Shown here one piece after another: positions 43,644-51,689 of a DNA stretch of 64,000 nt. A model generated the notes under the pieces. It was not told the origin of the DNA and searched no databases. It saw only the letters and a program-made list of their open reading frames with translations. Within the stretch, counting starts at the first letter, position 1. Each line of letters starts with the position of its first letter. Source of the stretch: Tumebacillus algifaecis (GTDB lineage Bacteria; Bacillota; Bacilli; Tumebacillales; Tumebacillaceae). The stretch spans positions 898,001-962,000 of the forward strand of contig NZ_CP022657.1 of the NCBI RefSeq assembly GCF_002243515.1, written 5' to 3'. Both the position numbers and the translations under genes were made by a program.

Positions 43644-44936
43644 TTAGTCGATCATCGTCAGCCAGAGTGCGAGGCCGAGCAGTGTAATCAGCAGTGTGGG
43701 TAGGGTCAGTGCGATCCCCGTCTTGAAATATTGCGCCCAGGTGATGCGAACGCCTTTGCGGGACAGGACGTGCAGCCAGAGCAGAGTGGCCAGCGACCCG
43801 ATCGGGGTGATTTTCGGGCCGAGGTCGGAGCCGATGATGTTGGCGTAGATCAACGCCTCGCGGACAACACCTGTGGAGACGGTGTTTTGGATAGCCAGTG
43901 CGTCGATCATCACGGTCGGCATGTTGTTCATGATCGAGGAGAGGAGAGCTGCAAGGAAGCCCATGACAAGCGTGGCAGAGAGCACGCCGCCATCTGCTGC
44001 CAGTTGGATCACTTGGCTGAGCAGGTCGGTGAGGCCAGCGTTTTTCAACCCGTAGACGACGACGTACATGCCGAGGGAAAAGAGGACGACCGCCCACGGA
44101 GCCTCTTTGACGAGACGCATGGTTTGGATGGTTCCGCTTTGCCGGGCTGCCAGCAGGAAGAGCAGAGCAGCCGCACCTGCCGCCAGCGATACCGGAATGG
44201 CCAGCGTTTCGCTGAACAGGTATCCGGCAAGCAGGAAGGCGAGGATCACCCACCCGAGCTTGAACAGGCGCATCTCTCGGATCGCCTCTCGTGGCCGCTT
44301 CAAGCGGGTGAGATCGTAGCGCTTCGGGATGCTTTTGCGAAAAAAGAAGTACAGCACCAACAGCGACGCTCCCACGGAGAACAAAGTAGGCACGATCATG
44401 CGGGAGGCATATTCGACAAAACCGATGCCAAACACGTCGGCCGAAACGATGTTGACGAGGTTGGAGACGATCAGCGGAAGGGACGCGGTATCGGCGATAA
44501 ATCCGCTCGCCATGATGAACGGCAGGATCATCCGTTCGTCAAACTTCAGCGCGCGCACTTGCGCGAGCACGATCGGCGTCAGGATCAGCGCCGCCCCGTC
44601 GTTGGCGAAAAAGGCGGCGACCAGTGCGCCGAGCAGGACAACATAGACGAACAACAGCCGTCCGTTGCCGCGTGCTAGGCGCGCCATGTGTAGCGCAGAC
44701 CATTCGAAAAATCCGATCTCATCCAGTACGAGCGAGATCAGGATGATCGCGACAAAGGCCAGCGTTGCGTTCCAGATGATGCCTACAACGCTCCACACGT
44801 CTGCTAGGCTGACCACCCCGGCGGCCAGTGCGAGCAGGGCGCCCGCCGTTGCCGACCAGCCGATCGACAGCCCTCGCGGTTGCCAGATGACAAACAGCAA
44901 CGTCAGTACAAAAATGACAACGGCCAAAGCGGTCAT
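43644..44936 (-). CDS. arsB: arsenite efflux permease
   Basis: 430 residues from ATG 44936, preceded by GAGGAGTGGAG. About 12 membrane segments of the ArsB/NhaD superfamily; [21 protein letters not shown] and [14 protein letters not shown] are conserved pore regions. Exports As(III), possibly with proton exchange; no ArsA ATPase gene is present. It follows arsR after a 196-bp gap in which no promoter is obvious. Confidence 0.93.
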   Translation of the reverse strand: MTALAVVIFVLTLLFVIWQPRGLSIGWSATAGALLALAAGVVSLADVWSVVGIIWNATLAFVAIILISLVLDEIGFFEWSALHMARLARGNGRLLFVYVVLLGALVAAFFANDGAALILTPIVLAQVRALKFDERMILPFIMASGFIADTASLPLIVSNLVNIVSADVFGIGFVEYASRMIVPTLFSVGASLLVLYFFFRKSIPKRYDLTRLKRPREAIREMRLFKLGWVILAFLLAGYLFSETLAIPVSLAAGAAALLFLLAARQSGTIQTMRLVKEAPWAVVLFSLGMYVVVYGLKNAGLTDLLSQVIQLAADGGVLSATLVMGFLAALLSSIMNNMPTVMIDALAIQNTVSTGVVREALIYANIIGSDLGPKITPIGSLATLLWLHVLSRKGVRITWAQYFKTGIALTLPTLLITLLGLALWLTMID

Positions 44937-45132
44937 GTTAGGCTCCACTCCTCAGTCTTGATGGCGATTGTCAGGGAAACTGGTGATCTGCCAACTAAGC
45001 GTGCTAGGCTCCAGTTGTCACCGCTTTCTCTGCTTGCAAAGCATACGCAGCGCTACGTGAGTGACGAGCAAGGTGTGCCGAGTCGTTGGTAGCGGAAGGG
45101 TCTTCCGTCTCGTTCCACCCGTTTCCTGCGCT

Positions 45133-45462
45133 TTACTCACAGCAGACCTTTTGTCCGGTCGCATGAAGCATCTTGATTTCATCGCTCAGGTCGGGAAGGG
45201 ACTGCAGCACGCTTTCTAAAAACGGGTAGGCAGTTCCGTCCAGCGAGTAGAAAACCCATTGTCCGGCACGGCGTTCTTTGACCAGTTTGGCCGTTTTGAG
45301 CTTGCGCAGATGTTGCGAGATCGCGGGCTGGGTTATTTTTAAAATCGGCACCAGTTCGCATACGCACAGCTCGGAGGTTCGTAACAGCGCGAGGATTTTC
45401 AGGCGCGTTTTGTCGCCTAACGCTTTGTGGCACTCGGCCAACAGTTCGAGGTCAAGTTGCAT
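45133..45462 (-). CDS. arsR: ArsR-family arsenic-responsive repressor
   Basis: 109 residues from ATG 45462 (TAGGTG seven bases before). Winged helix (LKITQPAISQHLRKLKTAKLV) with the As(III)-binding motif E-L-C33-V-C35-E-L in the recognition helix, as in the pI258/R773 type. It is translated from the same message as arsI and should repress the promoter at 45969-45997. Confidence 0.93.
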   Translation of the reverse strand: MQLDLELLAECHKALGDKTRLKILALLRTSELCVCELVPILKITQPAISQHLRKLKTAKLVKERRAGQWVFYSLDGTAYPFLESVLQSLPDLSDEIKMLHATGQKVCCE

Positions 45463-45471
45463 GCGAATCAC

Positions 45472-45924
45472 CTACTCGAGTGTGATCAGATCAGATGCGG
45501 ATGGGTCGGTTGGACAGCAGGCCGATTCGGGGCGCAGACCTTCATCGGCCGATTCAAACTCGGAGTCGGCCATCGTGTAAAAGATTTCCCACGCGTTGCC
45601 TTCCGGATCGGATACCCAAATCTTATCCTGTACCGCATAGCAACAGGTGGTGCCCATTTCATCGACGGCGACGAGGCCCGCCGCTTGCAGGCGCTCTTTG
45701 ATGGCCAGCACCGCTGCTGTGTTCTCCACTTGGAAACCGAAATGGTTGATCACCCCGCCCGCTTGGTAAGGGCGCACGTTCAGGGAAAAATGCAGCCCTG
45801 GGTCGGTCAGTTCGAACTTGGCATAGTTGTGGCGGACTTTGGTCGGTGCGGCGTTGAAAAACGTTTGATAAAAAGCGAGGGAAGGCTCGAGGTCACGGAC
45901 GTTGATGGCGACATGCATGTTCAT
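45472..45924 (-). CDS. arsI: ArsI/CadI-type VOC (glyoxalase-fold) protein
   Basis: 150 residues from ATG 45924 (AAAGGAACG upstream). HVAINVRDLEPSLAFYQTFF, GVINHFGFQVE and the hallmark TTCCYAVQDKIWVSDPEGNAWE match the ArsI/CadI family. In ArsI the vicinal cysteines bind As(III) and the enzyme splits carbon-arsenic bonds of organoarsenicals. An extra C-C pair lies near the end. First gene of the ars operon. Confidence 0.9.
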   Translation of the reverse strand: MNMHVAINVRDLEPSLAFYQTFFNAAPTKVRHNYAKFELTDPGLHFSLNVRPYQAGGVINHFGFQVENTAAVLAIKERLQAAGLVAVDEMGTTCCYAVQDKIWVSDPEGNAWEIFYTMADSEFESADEGLRPESACCPTDPSASDLITLE

Positions 45925-45964
45925 CAGGATCACGTTCCTTTCGGATGGTATTATGATATTTTTA

Positions 45965-45997
45965 TATAAGCATATACTTATAAGGTATCGCAGTCAA
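45965..45997 (-). promoter_or_regulatory. ars promoter with overlapping operator
   Basis: On the minus strand TTGACT (45992-45997), a 17-bp spacer and TATGCT (45969-45974). The dyad TATAAG-N6-CTTATA (45965-45982) covers the -10, an expected ArsR site. Confidence 0.65.
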
Positions 45998-46261
45998 ATC
46001 TTTTTATGCATCTTTAGATTGCCCGATTGAACGCAGTGTTGCCAAATGTGTTTCGGAGTCGTCCTGAGCTCTTGACCGATTTGTCCGTGGAAAACGACAG
46101 GTGCAACTATAAGGTTTATTTAACTAATTCACCCTAATAAAACTATTTTACTATCTTTTCCATAGCTGTAGGTCAAATTCCTGATTGGTTTTCGTAAATT
46201 TTTTCATCTGTATCCATTCCTTTACTTCATCAGGGTATAGGCAACTCTTTTCGCATTTTGT
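45998..46261. other. AT-rich intergenic region
   Basis: No supported gene. A 60-codon minus-strand frame (46151-46333) exists but lacks a ribosome site and overlaps the start of the regulator gene. Confidence 0.4.
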
Positions 46262-46267
46262 TATAAT
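46262..46267 (+). promoter_or_regulatory. TATAAT element of the XRE-TPR gene
   Basis: A perfect -10 hexamer 38 bp before the GTG start; no clear -35. Confidence 0.4.
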
Positions 46268-46305
46268 TGTTACATAATTGATAAGTGGAAGTTGGGGGGA
46301 GTTCG

Positions 46306-47634
46306 GTGTCACTAGATCTGGACATAGATGCACGCAATCGGGTCATTGGCGAGAATCTGCGCAAATATCGATTGCTCAACGGGCTGACACAGGACGAATT
46401 GGCGGAAGGTATTTGTAGTGTGAGTCAATTGAGCAAGGCTGAGAACGGAAAGACCTACATCAAACGCACTTTGCTCCGCATGATGGCTGAACGGCTCGGG
46501 GTGACGGTGGAGCGCATCGAGACGTTGGATGCGATGCATGAAGAGCTCAGCGAAACGTTGCAATTGGCCAAAGATGCGACGACGGCGAACAACTTGGAGA
46601 AAGCGTTTCAATATGTTCGCGAGGTGCTGGTCCAGAGTGAGGAGATGGGGTACCAGAGTTTGTATTTGGAAGCGTTCTTGACCGAATGCAAACTGCTCAA
46701 CCTCACGCGTCAACACAATGAAGTGATCGCCAAGGTTCATGAAGTATTCGATCTCGGGCTACCACTGGATTCGGCACACAAACTGTTGCTGATGTACGAA
46801 CTGGGACATGCGTACGAATTGAGCGGCAACATGGTCGCCGCCTACGACTATTACTGCCGAGCGGATGAAGAGTTTGAAAATGTGGAAGGCAAGGACGATG
46901 TGCGGCTGAGCGTGCTGTTCAACCTCGTGCGCTGCCATAACATCATGCAAAATTATCGCGCTGCGCTACGTTATGCGGAAAAGGCTGAGCAGCTCGCCCT
47001 CGAATATTCGAAGCATCTCTATCGCTTGCGCATCTCCTATATGAAAGCGACTCCGCTGCGCAAGCTCGGGGATTATGAGAAGGCGGAGAAAATCTATCTG
47101 GCCTGTCTGCGCGAGGCGCAGGAGAACTCGTTTTTGCTCGATGTCGGCTTGATCAACAACAACATCGGCAACCTGTACCAAGAGATCGGTGAACCGCGAA
47201 AAGCATTGGCTCATTATCAACGAGCTCGCAAAGTTTATGAAATACTTAATGAAGAGGCTTACCTTTGTGAAACTCTAGTTCATCTTGCTGAAATTTCGCG
47301 TTTAGAAGGTGATTTAGAGAATGCTGTCGAACTTTGTAAGCAAGTTCTTTCGATTACCGATAAGATTCAGACAAATGTTTATCGAGAAAAGGGGCAAGCT
47401 ACACGCCTGATCGCGTGGGTATTGGCTGACCAGGGTAAGTTCGATGCGCATATCGCGAAGTTGGAGGAAGTGCTGAACATCTATGATCAGCATCAACTGG
47501 TGCGTGAAGCGTACGAAGTGGCCGTTGAGTTAGCCGATAAACTCTATGAGAAGAATGACCCACGGGCGGTTGACCTTTATCGAAAGGCTGTCGAATTCAA
47601 CAAGAGAAGTCAGCAAATTGGTATGAGGAGATGA
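46306..47634 (+). CDS. XRE-TPR (RRNPP-like) regulator with cognate peptide gene
   Basis: 442 residues from GTG 46306 (GGGGGAG before it; the frame also allows 46285). Helix-turn-helix RNRVIGENLRKYRLLNGLTQDELAEGICSVSQLSKAENGKTYIK, then TPR repeats (for example MLR-like NIGNLYQEIGEPRKALAHYQRARKVYEIL). It is a clear paralogue of the 58668 gene, with the same length and a shared YCRADEEFE block. The peptide gene at 47641 follows after six bases. Confidence 0.88.
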   Translation: MSLDLDIDARNRVIGENLRKYRLLNGLTQDELAEGICSVSQLSKAENGKTYIKRTLLRMMAERLGVTVERIETLDAMHEELSETLQLAKDATTANNLEKAFQYVREVLVQSEEMGYQSLYLEAFLTECKLLNLTRQHNEVIAKVHEVFDLGLPLDSAHKLLLMYELGHAYELSGNMVAAYDYYCRADEEFENVEGKDDVRLSVLFNLVRCHNIMQNYRAALRYAEKAEQLALEYSKHLYRLRISYMKATPLRKLGDYEKAEKIYLACLREAQENSFLLDVGLINNNIGNLYQEIGEPRKALAHYQRARKVYEILNEEAYLCETLVHLAEISRLEGDLENAVELCKQVLSITDKIQTNVYREKGQATRLIAWVLADQGKFDAHIAKLEEVLNIYDQHQLVREAYEVAVELADKLYEKNDPRAVDLYRKAVEFNKRSQQIGMRR

Positions 47635-47640
47635 CAGTTC

Positions 47641-47769
47641 GTGAAAAAGTGGGTACTGGTTGGTACAGTTCTGATGTTTCTCGTGACTCTGACGACAGGG
47701 AACAGTGTCCAACAGCAAGCAGAAGCGATGCCTCCGACACCAGCGACGATTGACGTCCAGCAGAGTTAA
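47641..47769 (+). CDS. secreted signalling-peptide precursor (Phr/NprX-like, 42 aa)
   Basis: GTG start ten bases after GAGGAG, six bases after the regulator stop. MKKWVLVGTVLMFLVTLTTG is a signal peptide; the tail is NSVQQQAEAMPPTPATIDVQQS. It shares QQA followed by PP with the peptide at 33048. Presumed processed outside the cell and re-imported to bind the TPR domain of the upstream regulator. Confidence 0.72.
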   Translation: MKKWVLVGTVLMFLVTLTTGNSVQQQAEAMPPTPATIDVQQS

Positions 47770-47778
47770 GTACATGCG

Positions 47779-47818
47779 AAAGAAACCAGTTCCTTTTGGG
47801 GAGGAGCTGGTTTCTTTT
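47779..47818 (+). terminator. terminator after the peptide gene
   Basis: GAAACCAG...CTGGTTTC followed by T6. Confidence 0.85.
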
Positions 47819-47859
47819 TTCCTGTTCAGGGAACGGTAAGGGGGAAGGAGGGATTGGCG

Positions 47860-48528
47860 ATGTGGGGTGCGGTGGTACTGGCTGCTGCGGTGTTGGGCTC
47901 GCCTCCATTTTGGCCCGTGTGGCCTCCGGTGGCCGATCAGGTACAGATGACCGTTCCGGTGCAATGTCAGATGCCGGAGCTGGACAACGGCTGTGAAGTG
48001 GTCAGCCTCTCGATGCTGTTGCAACATGCAGGCAAGCCGATCAGCCGGATGCAACTGGCTGATGAGGTCGCCAAAGATCGGACGGAGCTACAGGTCGATG
48101 GTGCGCAACGCATCACCTATTGGGGTGATCCGAACCGCGGATTTGTCGGCGACATCACGGGCAAGCAGAAAGGGTATGGTGTGTACCATGGCCCGCTGAC
48201 GCAACTGCTCAACCGTCATCTGCCTGGCCGAGCGCATGATTTGAGCGGAGGTCAATTTGACAGTGTGCTCGCCAGTCTGACGTCGGGGCGGCCGGTGGTG
48301 GTGTGGACGACCAGCATGTTCGACACGACCGAGCAGTGGGTGCGCTGGAACAGTCCGAGCGGGCCGGTCTCGGCCACGTTTCATGAACATGCGGTGCTGC
48401 TGGTTGGTTTCAATCGGGAGACGGTCACGCTCAACGACCCGCTGGACGGCAAACGAAAAACGGTCAATCGCGAACAGTTCCGCCGTTCGTGGGAGATGAT
48501 GGGCAAGCAGGCGGTAACCTATCGATAA
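47860..48528 (+). CDS. secreted C39-family peptidase (YvpB-like)
   Basis: 222 residues from ATG 47860 (AAGGAGGG seven bases before). An N-terminal hydrophobic segment (to about residue 18) targets it to the envelope. The cysteine-protease core has nucleophile Cys45 in ELDNGCEVVSLSML, His in FHEHAVLLVGF and Asp in LNDPLDG. Monodomain, unlike bacteriocin ABC exporters, so probably an extracellular peptidase. It directly follows the peptide/regulator pair, and a role in processing is possible but untested. Confidence 0.87.
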   Translation: MWGAVVLAAAVLGSPPFWPVWPPVADQVQMTVPVQCQMPELDNGCEVVSLSMLLQHAGKPISRMQLADEVAKDRTELQVDGAQRITYWGDPNRGFVGDITGKQKGYGVYHGPLTQLLNRHLPGRAHDLSGGQFDSVLASLTSGRPVVVWTTSMFDTTEQWVRWNSPSGPVSATFHEHAVLLVGFNRETVTLNDPLDGKRKTVNREQFRRSWEMMGKQAVTYR

Positions 48529-48619
48529 GCGCAGACACGGGACGTCGTGACCCCGTGTCTTTTTGTTTGCTCGCGTTTCGGGTATGATAGCAAAGAGTGG
48601 CAAGAAAGGGGAATAACAG

Positions 48620-49831
48620 ATGACAACATCTTTTCATACATACGAATTGCCAGACTACCAGTTGCAAGCGTTGCAAAAAGCGGGGATCACCGCTCCGTCA
48701 CCGATTCAGGAGCAGGCGATCCCGCTGATCTTGAGCGGACAGGACGTAGTCGGCAAATCGCGCACCGGAACGGGGAAAACGCTGGCCTATCTCTTACCGC
48801 AGTTGATGAAGATCGAGGTGGAGAAGCGCTCGCTTCAGGTGCTGATCTTGGCGCCGACCCGGGAGTTGACGATGCAGATCGAAGGCGCGATCAAGCAATA
48901 TACGGAAGGTTCGGAGATTCGATCGCTGGCGCTGGTCGGCGGCGGGAACATCGACCGCCAGATTGAAAAATTGAAGGAAAAGCCGCACATCGTCGTCGGC
49001 ACGCCAGGGCGAATCAAGGAAATTATCGGACGCAAGAAGATGAAGGTGCATGAGGTCAAATCGATCACGATCGATGAGGTCGATCAGACGCTGGAACTCG
49101 GCTTTTTGAAAGATGTGGATGCGATCATCAAAAGCACGATGCGCGACCGCCAACTGCTCTTTTTCTCGGCGACGGTGTCTGCGGAGACGAAGAAGATCGC
49201 CAACGAGTGGATGAAAAGCCCTGTCTTCCTCGAAACGGAGACGGGTGCGATGATCGGTACGATTTCGCACGTCTATTTCTCGACGGGCAAGCAGGACAAG
49301 CCGGACACGCTGCGCCGTCTGGTGCGGGCGTATGATGTGAACCGGGCGATGGTGTTCGTCAATGAAAACAAAGGGCTATGGTGGCTGGTGCAGGAAATGC
49401 GCAAGCTGGGCCTGACTGCAGAAGGTCTGTCGGGAGAAGCGGCGAAAATTCAGCGCGAACAGGCGTTGAGCGCATTTCGCGATGGCAAGGCGCAACTGCT
49501 AATCACAACAGATGTCGGGGCGCGCGGTCTCGACGTGGAAGGCGTGACGCACGTCTTCCATTATGACCCGGCGATCGACGCGGACCATTATGTGCACCGT
49601 GCAGGTCGCACAGGGCGTGGCACGCAGTCCGGTGTGTCGGTGTCGATCCTGACGCCCGATGAGAAGTTTATCATCAAGAAGTTCGAGAAAGCGCTCGACC
49701 TGCGCATCTTCGCAAAAGGCCTGGAACAGGGCAAAATCGTCACGCGCCGTCCGGGCACCGCTCCGAAGCCGGAAGTGGCGACTGGGCCGAAGAAGGGCAA
49801 GCGCAATCCGAACAAAGGGAAAAAGAAGTAA
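48620..49831 (+). CDS. DEAD-box RNA helicase (YfmL-like)
   Basis: 403 residues. Q motif and SPIQEQAIP, Walker A SRTGTGKT, PTRELTMQ, GTPGRI, motif II D-E-V-D (not DEAD), SAT, then the second RecA domain with TTDVGARGLD and HRAGRTGR, and a basic K/G-rich tail. The D-E-V-D change resembles the short YfmL type of B. subtilis that acts in ribosome assembly. ATG 48620 follows AAAGGGG. Confidence 0.9.
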   Translation: MTTSFHTYELPDYQLQALQKAGITAPSPIQEQAIPLILSGQDVVGKSRTGTGKTLAYLLPQLMKIEVEKRSLQVLILAPTRELTMQIEGAIKQYTEGSEIRSLALVGGGNIDRQIEKLKEKPHIVVGTPGRIKEIIGRKKMKVHEVKSITIDEVDQTLELGFLKDVDAIIKSTMRDRQLLFFSATVSAETKKIANEWMKSPVFLETETGAMIGTISHVYFSTGKQDKPDTLRRLVRAYDVNRAMVFVNENKGLWWLVQEMRKLGLTAEGLSGEAAKIQREQALSAFRDGKAQLLITTDVGARGLDVEGVTHVFHYDPAIDADHYVHRAGRTGRGTQSGVSVSILTPDEKFIIKKFEKALDLRIFAKGLEQGKIVTRRPGTAPKPEVATGPKKGKRNPNKGKKK

Positions 49832-49856
49832 TTAGACACTCGCCGTATTCCCCCCT

Positions 49857-49865
49857 CATACAAAA
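49857..49865 (+). promoter_or_regulatory. candidate sigma-K -10 element
   Basis: CATACAAAA, close to the CATA-N3-TA pattern of late mother-cell promoters, about 45 bp before the coat-associated gene. The same CATA pattern precedes the next two coat genes (51078-51086 for the third). Confidence 0.4.
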
Positions 49866-49908
49866 CTTGCATACGTTGGTACTACCAAGGTTGTAAGGGG
49901 GAGTGAAG

Positions 49909-50274
49909 ATGAGCGAATCGGATAAGCAAGAGCAGCAATCACAAATGGGTCATATCACCAAAGGGATGAGCGAACTGCTCATTGCCGATTTGTTTAACAA
50001 GCATGGCATCTCAGATGAGCAACGTCGGCGGTTGACCGCTGAGCAGAAGCAGGAGATCATCGACCTCGTACAAGATTTGCAGCGGCAAGTCGATCAGTAT
50101 ATGCAAAAAAGCCAAGTGGAGCAACAAGTGCAGGTCGTACCGCGGACACCGCCAAGTCCCGCGAAAACCCGCGCACCAGGACCGATCTCTTCCCCTGCGC
50201 CAACGATGAATCGCGTGGAAGGCGCAGGTGCGCCAAAGCGTAAGCGCCGCATGGTGTTGCGCAAAGACAAATAA
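49909..50274 (+). CDS. hydrophilic protein, probable spore-associated
   Basis: 121 residues from ATG 49909 (AAGGGGGAG before it). Helical Gln-rich first half (LTAEQKQEIIDLVQDLQRQVDQYMQK), then a proline-rich linker and a KRKRRMVLRK basic end. No family recognised. It sits directly before two CotX-type coat genes and has a similar CATA promoter element, so a coat role is inferred. Confidence 0.6.
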   Translation: MSESDKQEQQSQMGHITKGMSELLIADLFNKHGISDEQRRRLTAEQKQEIIDLVQDLQRQVDQYMQKSQVEQQVQVVPRTPPSPAKTRAPGPISSPAPTMNRVEGAGAPKRKRRMVLRKDK

Positions 50275-50289
50275 GCCAGCAGTACCCTG

Positions 50290-50320
50290 AAGCCGTGATG
50301 GATGACCATCACGGCTTTTA
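50290..50320 (+). terminator. terminator
   Basis: AAGCCGTGATGG/CCATCACGGCTT stem followed by TTAAA. Confidence 0.85.
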
Positions 50321-50371
50321 AATTAGGCATTTCCATCAGGGTGTATGTCCATACGGTTTCGCCCTTCCAGA

Positions 50372-50380
50372 CATAGTGTA
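50372..50380 (+). promoter_or_regulatory. candidate sigma-K -10 element of the first CotX gene
   Basis: CATAGTGTA, a perfect CATA-N3-TA match, 22 bp before the TTG start. Confidence 0.5.
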
Positions 50381-50401
50381 TAGCAAAAAGGAGGGTTCAC
50401 A

Positions 50402-50974
50402 TTGAAACCGAAAGCACGCAAACGTTCTGGGGTTACCGCTTTCCCCAAAAAAGCAATCAAGCACAGAGTGGAGGCGCCTGTAGATCGTTATTCGGCAGAG
50501 GAGGATATTGTCATGAGCGAAGACACCGAACAGCGTTGGTCTGCCCTGGATCTTGATATGGAACATGCCGGAAGCCGTGGCCGAGCTCCCTTGCTCGAAG
50601 ATACGATCGTGGAGCAGGAGGCCGATGTCATCTCGGAAACGGATCAATTTTCCAGTGAATCGATCCACATCAAAGACTCTTGCGATATTGCGGTCCGAAC
50701 GACCGATGTCCAGGCGGCTGTCAATTTGCAGGCAGCTTTGCAACTGGCGATCGCGCTCGTGCTGTCGATCTCGATCGCGGACAACAATCGCGCCGAAGCG
50801 GTGGCACAAGAACTGCTGCAACGAGTCCAAGTCAAGCAGGAAAACCGCCAGAGACTGATCATTGACAACTCCAAGTGCGTGCGCGTAAGCACCCTTGATG
50901 CGGACGTTTCGGTCAACATTCAGGTGCTGGTGCAAGTTCTACTCGCTGTGGTCGCTAAGATCGATGTGCTGTAA
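50402..50974 (+). CDS. spore coat protein, CotX/CotV family (long form)
   Basis: 190 residues from TTG 50402 (AGGAGGG eight bases before). An N-terminal basic and acidic region of about 85 residues precedes the Coat_X domain: SIHIKDSCDIAVRTTDVQAAVNLQAALQLAIALVLSISIAD, then a second half-repeat ending VSVNIQVLVQVLLAVVAKIDVL. CotX-type proteins form the insoluble outer coat or crust of Bacillus spores. Shows that the host forms endospores. Confidence 0.92.
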   Translation: MKPKARKRSGVTAFPKKAIKHRVEAPVDRYSAEEDIVMSEDTEQRWSALDLDMEHAGSRGRAPLLEDTIVEQEADVISETDQFSSESIHIKDSCDIAVRTTDVQAAVNLQAALQLAIALVLSISIADNNRAEAVAQELLQRVQVKQENRQRLIIDNSKCVRVSTLDADVSVNIQVLVQVLLAVVAKIDVL

Positions 50975-51168
50975 CGAGTGCTGGTAGTGGCCCCAGTCGT
51001 ACGCAGGGGCCCTGCCATTCTTGGCGCCAGATCGGGTCAAACGCATACGAAATGTGTGGATGCCCAGTGCGTTTGTCCATACCAAATGAAACGCGCTCCC
51101 ATATCATGTAAGCAAACGGCGCAAACCGTTGTGATAACGAGCAGAAAAGAGGAAGGAGGCAGTTTATC

Positions 51169-51594
51169 GTGGCGAATTGGTCTGCACTCGATTCGAATGC
51201 CAAACATCCGCTTTGCAATCGGAACGAGGTCGAACAAGAAGCGGAGCAAGTTTCGAGAACTCTGCAACGGTCGGAAGAGGTTATCATCATCAGAGATTCT
51301 TTTGGCGTAGAAGTCTCAACGACCGATACAAAAGCGGCGGTCAATCTGCAAGTCGCTCTGCAACTGGCGATCGCCGTCGTGCTGAGCTTGACGATTGCAG
51401 ATGGCGATCGCGCAGAAAGGATCACCCAAGAACTTCTGCAAAAAGTTCAAGTGAAACAAGTCAACAAACAGCGCACCGTGATCGAAAACTCTCGCAACGT
51501 CGAAGTGATCACCACCGACGTCGATGTGGCGGCGAACATCCAAGTGCTGGTGCAAGTTCTGTTGGCACTGGTTGCGAAAATTGAAGTTCTGTAA
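51169..51594 (+). CDS. spore coat protein, CotX/CotV family (short form)
   Basis: 141 residues from GTG 51169 (AAGGAGG upstream). The Coat_X domain fills residues 40-141 with the same two half-repeats as the previous gene (FGVEVSTTDTKAAVNLQVALQLAIAVVLSLTIAD and VAANIQVLVQVLLALVAKIEVL). Likely a tandem duplicate lacking the long N-terminal arm. Confidence 0.92.
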   Translation: MANWSALDSNAKHPLCNRNEVEQEAEQVSRTLQRSEEVIIIRDSFGVEVSTTDTKAAVNLQVALQLAIAVVLSLTIADGDRAERITQELLQKVQVKQVNKQRTVIENSRNVEVITTDVDVAANIQVLVQVLLALVAKIEVL

Positions 51595-51611
51595 AAAGTT
51601 CACAACTCACC

Positions 51612-51638
51612 AAACTGCCCGAAAAGGGCAGTTTTTTT
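51612..51638 (+). terminator. terminator after the coat genes
   Basis: AAACTGCCC-GAAAA-GGGCAGTTT with a T run, 18 bp after the stop. Confidence 0.93.
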
Positions 51639-51689
51639 TGGTGAAATGAAGTAGAATCGGTAGAGTGATAGAAGAAGGAGGGACTCCTT

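Noticed and set aside
46151-46333. 60-residue minus-strand ORF upstream of the XRE-TPR gene
   Set aside because: No ribosome site, overlaps the regulator start and promoter; could be a relic but unsupported.
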